A stretch of DNA of 64,000 nt from Algicola sagamiensis DSM 14643 (GTDB taxonomy: Bacteria > Pseudomonadota > Gammaproteobacteria > Enterobacterales > Alteromonadaceae), in contig NZ_KB894493.1 of the NCBI RefSeq assembly GCF_000374485.1, forward strand, positions 248,001 through 312,000, given 5' to 3'. Of the stretch, positions 63,308 through 64,000 are shown piece after piece (positions within the stretch are counted from its first letter, which is position 1; every line of letters begins with the position of its first letter). Position numbers and translations under genes: made by a program. The notes beneath the pieces were generated by a model. It was not told the origin of the DNA and did no database searches. It saw nothing but the letters and a program-made list of their open reading frames with translations.

Positions 63308-64000
63308 TTACAGATTCGAGATTGCTGCAACAGCGACCGCAGATTGATAAATAATCTGTGTCGCCTTTTGCCATAAGGTCAGGCTTGGTAAATGTCCCGC
63401 ATCGAGTGGAACAACAATGGTATCCCCAGCAGAAACTTCCAAGCGTTTACCATAGCTAAACCAATTCGACTTTTCTGGTAACACAACCAAACCATTGCGT
63501 TTAATCACGTAAATCCGTTCGCTGTCTGCCTGAGAACGTAATCCACCACTATTTTGAATGTATTCATCTACAGACCACTTCTGATGATATAAGTGAGCAG
63601 TGGAAACCTGTACTTCCCCAATCACATTCACTTCACTGGTGACAGAAGGTATATAAAGTACATCCCCATCTTCCAAAACAATATCGGGGGCTTCCTGAGC
63701 CATCAGTAAATCCAGATTGATAACGAGTCGCCCCACCGCTTCCAAATCATTTAAGCTATCCACTAGTTCCTTGATTTGACCGATCTGTAACGAAGAGTAA
63801 TCGGGTTGCATCGAGATCAATGCCAACTCTTTGCTGAGGGTATTTGCCATTTTTCGAGTATATTTTTCTTCTTTTTCAATGAGTCGTTTCCTCGTAAATA
63901 CAGCGCCATTTAATGATGCTGCGTCATTAAAACCCCCAGCTCTCAAAACGGCTTCTCTCAGTCCATCACCGGGAGAAATAGTATATACACCAGGAAACTT
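63308..64000 (-). CDS. Polysaccharide export protein, SLBB/Wza-like, C-terminal part
   Basis: The frame is open to the window edge at 64000, giving 230 residues without their N-terminus; an internal TTG at 63946 is not the start. The first visible residues PGVYTISPGDGLREAV and LRAGGF form an SLBB domain. A second follows with VEDGDVLYIPSVTSEVNVIGEV, VDEYIQNSGGLRSQADS and VSAGDTIVVPLDAG. Such proteins form the outer-membrane export pore or its periplasmic vestibule. The C-terminal LWQKATQIIYQSAVAVAA is moderately hydrophobic. Confidence 0.85.
   Translation of the reverse strand, partial: KFPGVYTISPGDGLREAVLRAGGFNDAASLNGAVFTRKRLIEKEEKYTRKMANTLSKELALISMQPDYSSLQIGQIKELVDSLNDLEAVGRLVINLDLLMAQEAPDIVLEDGDVLYIPSVTSEVNVIGEVQVSTAHLYHQKWSVDEYIQNSGGLRSQADSERIYVIKRNGLVVLPEKSNWFSYGKRLEVSAGDTIVVPLDAGHLPSLTLWQKATQIIYQSAVAVAAISNL

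Overview
The window is a chromosomal segment of a gammaproteobacterium, probably marine and of moderate GC. The housekeeping genes (rlmI, hrpA, sohB, pssA, clpB, yfiH, rluD, bamD) are clear gammaproteobacterial types and rluD-yfiH-clpB are in the usual order. I cannot name the genus.

Layout. 1-11.7 kb: ordinary chromosome: the 5' part of an NRDE-family gene, rlmI, a chemoreceptor / PilZ / response-regulator group, hrpA, a small secreted protein, a CBS-pair protein and a dicarboxylate/amino-acid:cation symporter. 12.3-14.3 kb: an effector-like protein next to a type III secretion class I chaperone. 14.5-51.6 kb: one large extracellular contractile injection system (eCIS; Afp/PVC type), all on the minus strand except one small membrane-protein gene. 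52.2-64 kb: housekeeping genes again, then the 3' end of a capsule/exopolysaccharide export locus (Wzi- and Wza-like), which leaves the window at 64000.

The eCIS, read in its direction of transcription, begins with an ECF sigma factor, a specialised NusG/RfaH paralogue, a T4-type lysozyme, an AAA+ ATPase (Afp15-like) and a DUF4255 cap protein (Afp16-like). A PIN toxin-antitoxin pair, fibre and fibre-associated genes and three candidate cargo toxins follow. The last block is the structural particle: two sheaths, two tube-type proteins, Afp6 to Afp12 homologues, a 1571-residue fibre and the tape-measure protein.

The most striking result is a regulatory circuit that can be read directly from the DNA. 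Four minus-strand promoters share TTCACA (GTCACA in one) - exactly 15 bp - CGTC, an ECF-type architecture. One lies in front of the sigma gene. The other three open the three blocks: nusG-lysozyme-ATPase-cap; antitoxin-toxin-fibres-cargo; sheath-to-tape-measure. Each of those three, but not the sigma promoter, is followed within about 60 bp by a conserved 24-bp element. It combines a hairpin with GGCGGAGCYTG, which closely resembles the RfaH ops site (GGCGGTAGNNTG). The inferred model is that the sigma factor starts all units and the NusG paralogue loads at the leader elements to carry polymerase through operons of up to about 22 kb.

Other points of interest are two related, diverged His-Me-finger-like cargo proteins, a Cys/His cargo candidate, a type III chaperone/effector pair beside an eCIS with three phased GTACACA boxes upstream, and a well-formed candidate small RNA at about 61.65-61.80 kb.
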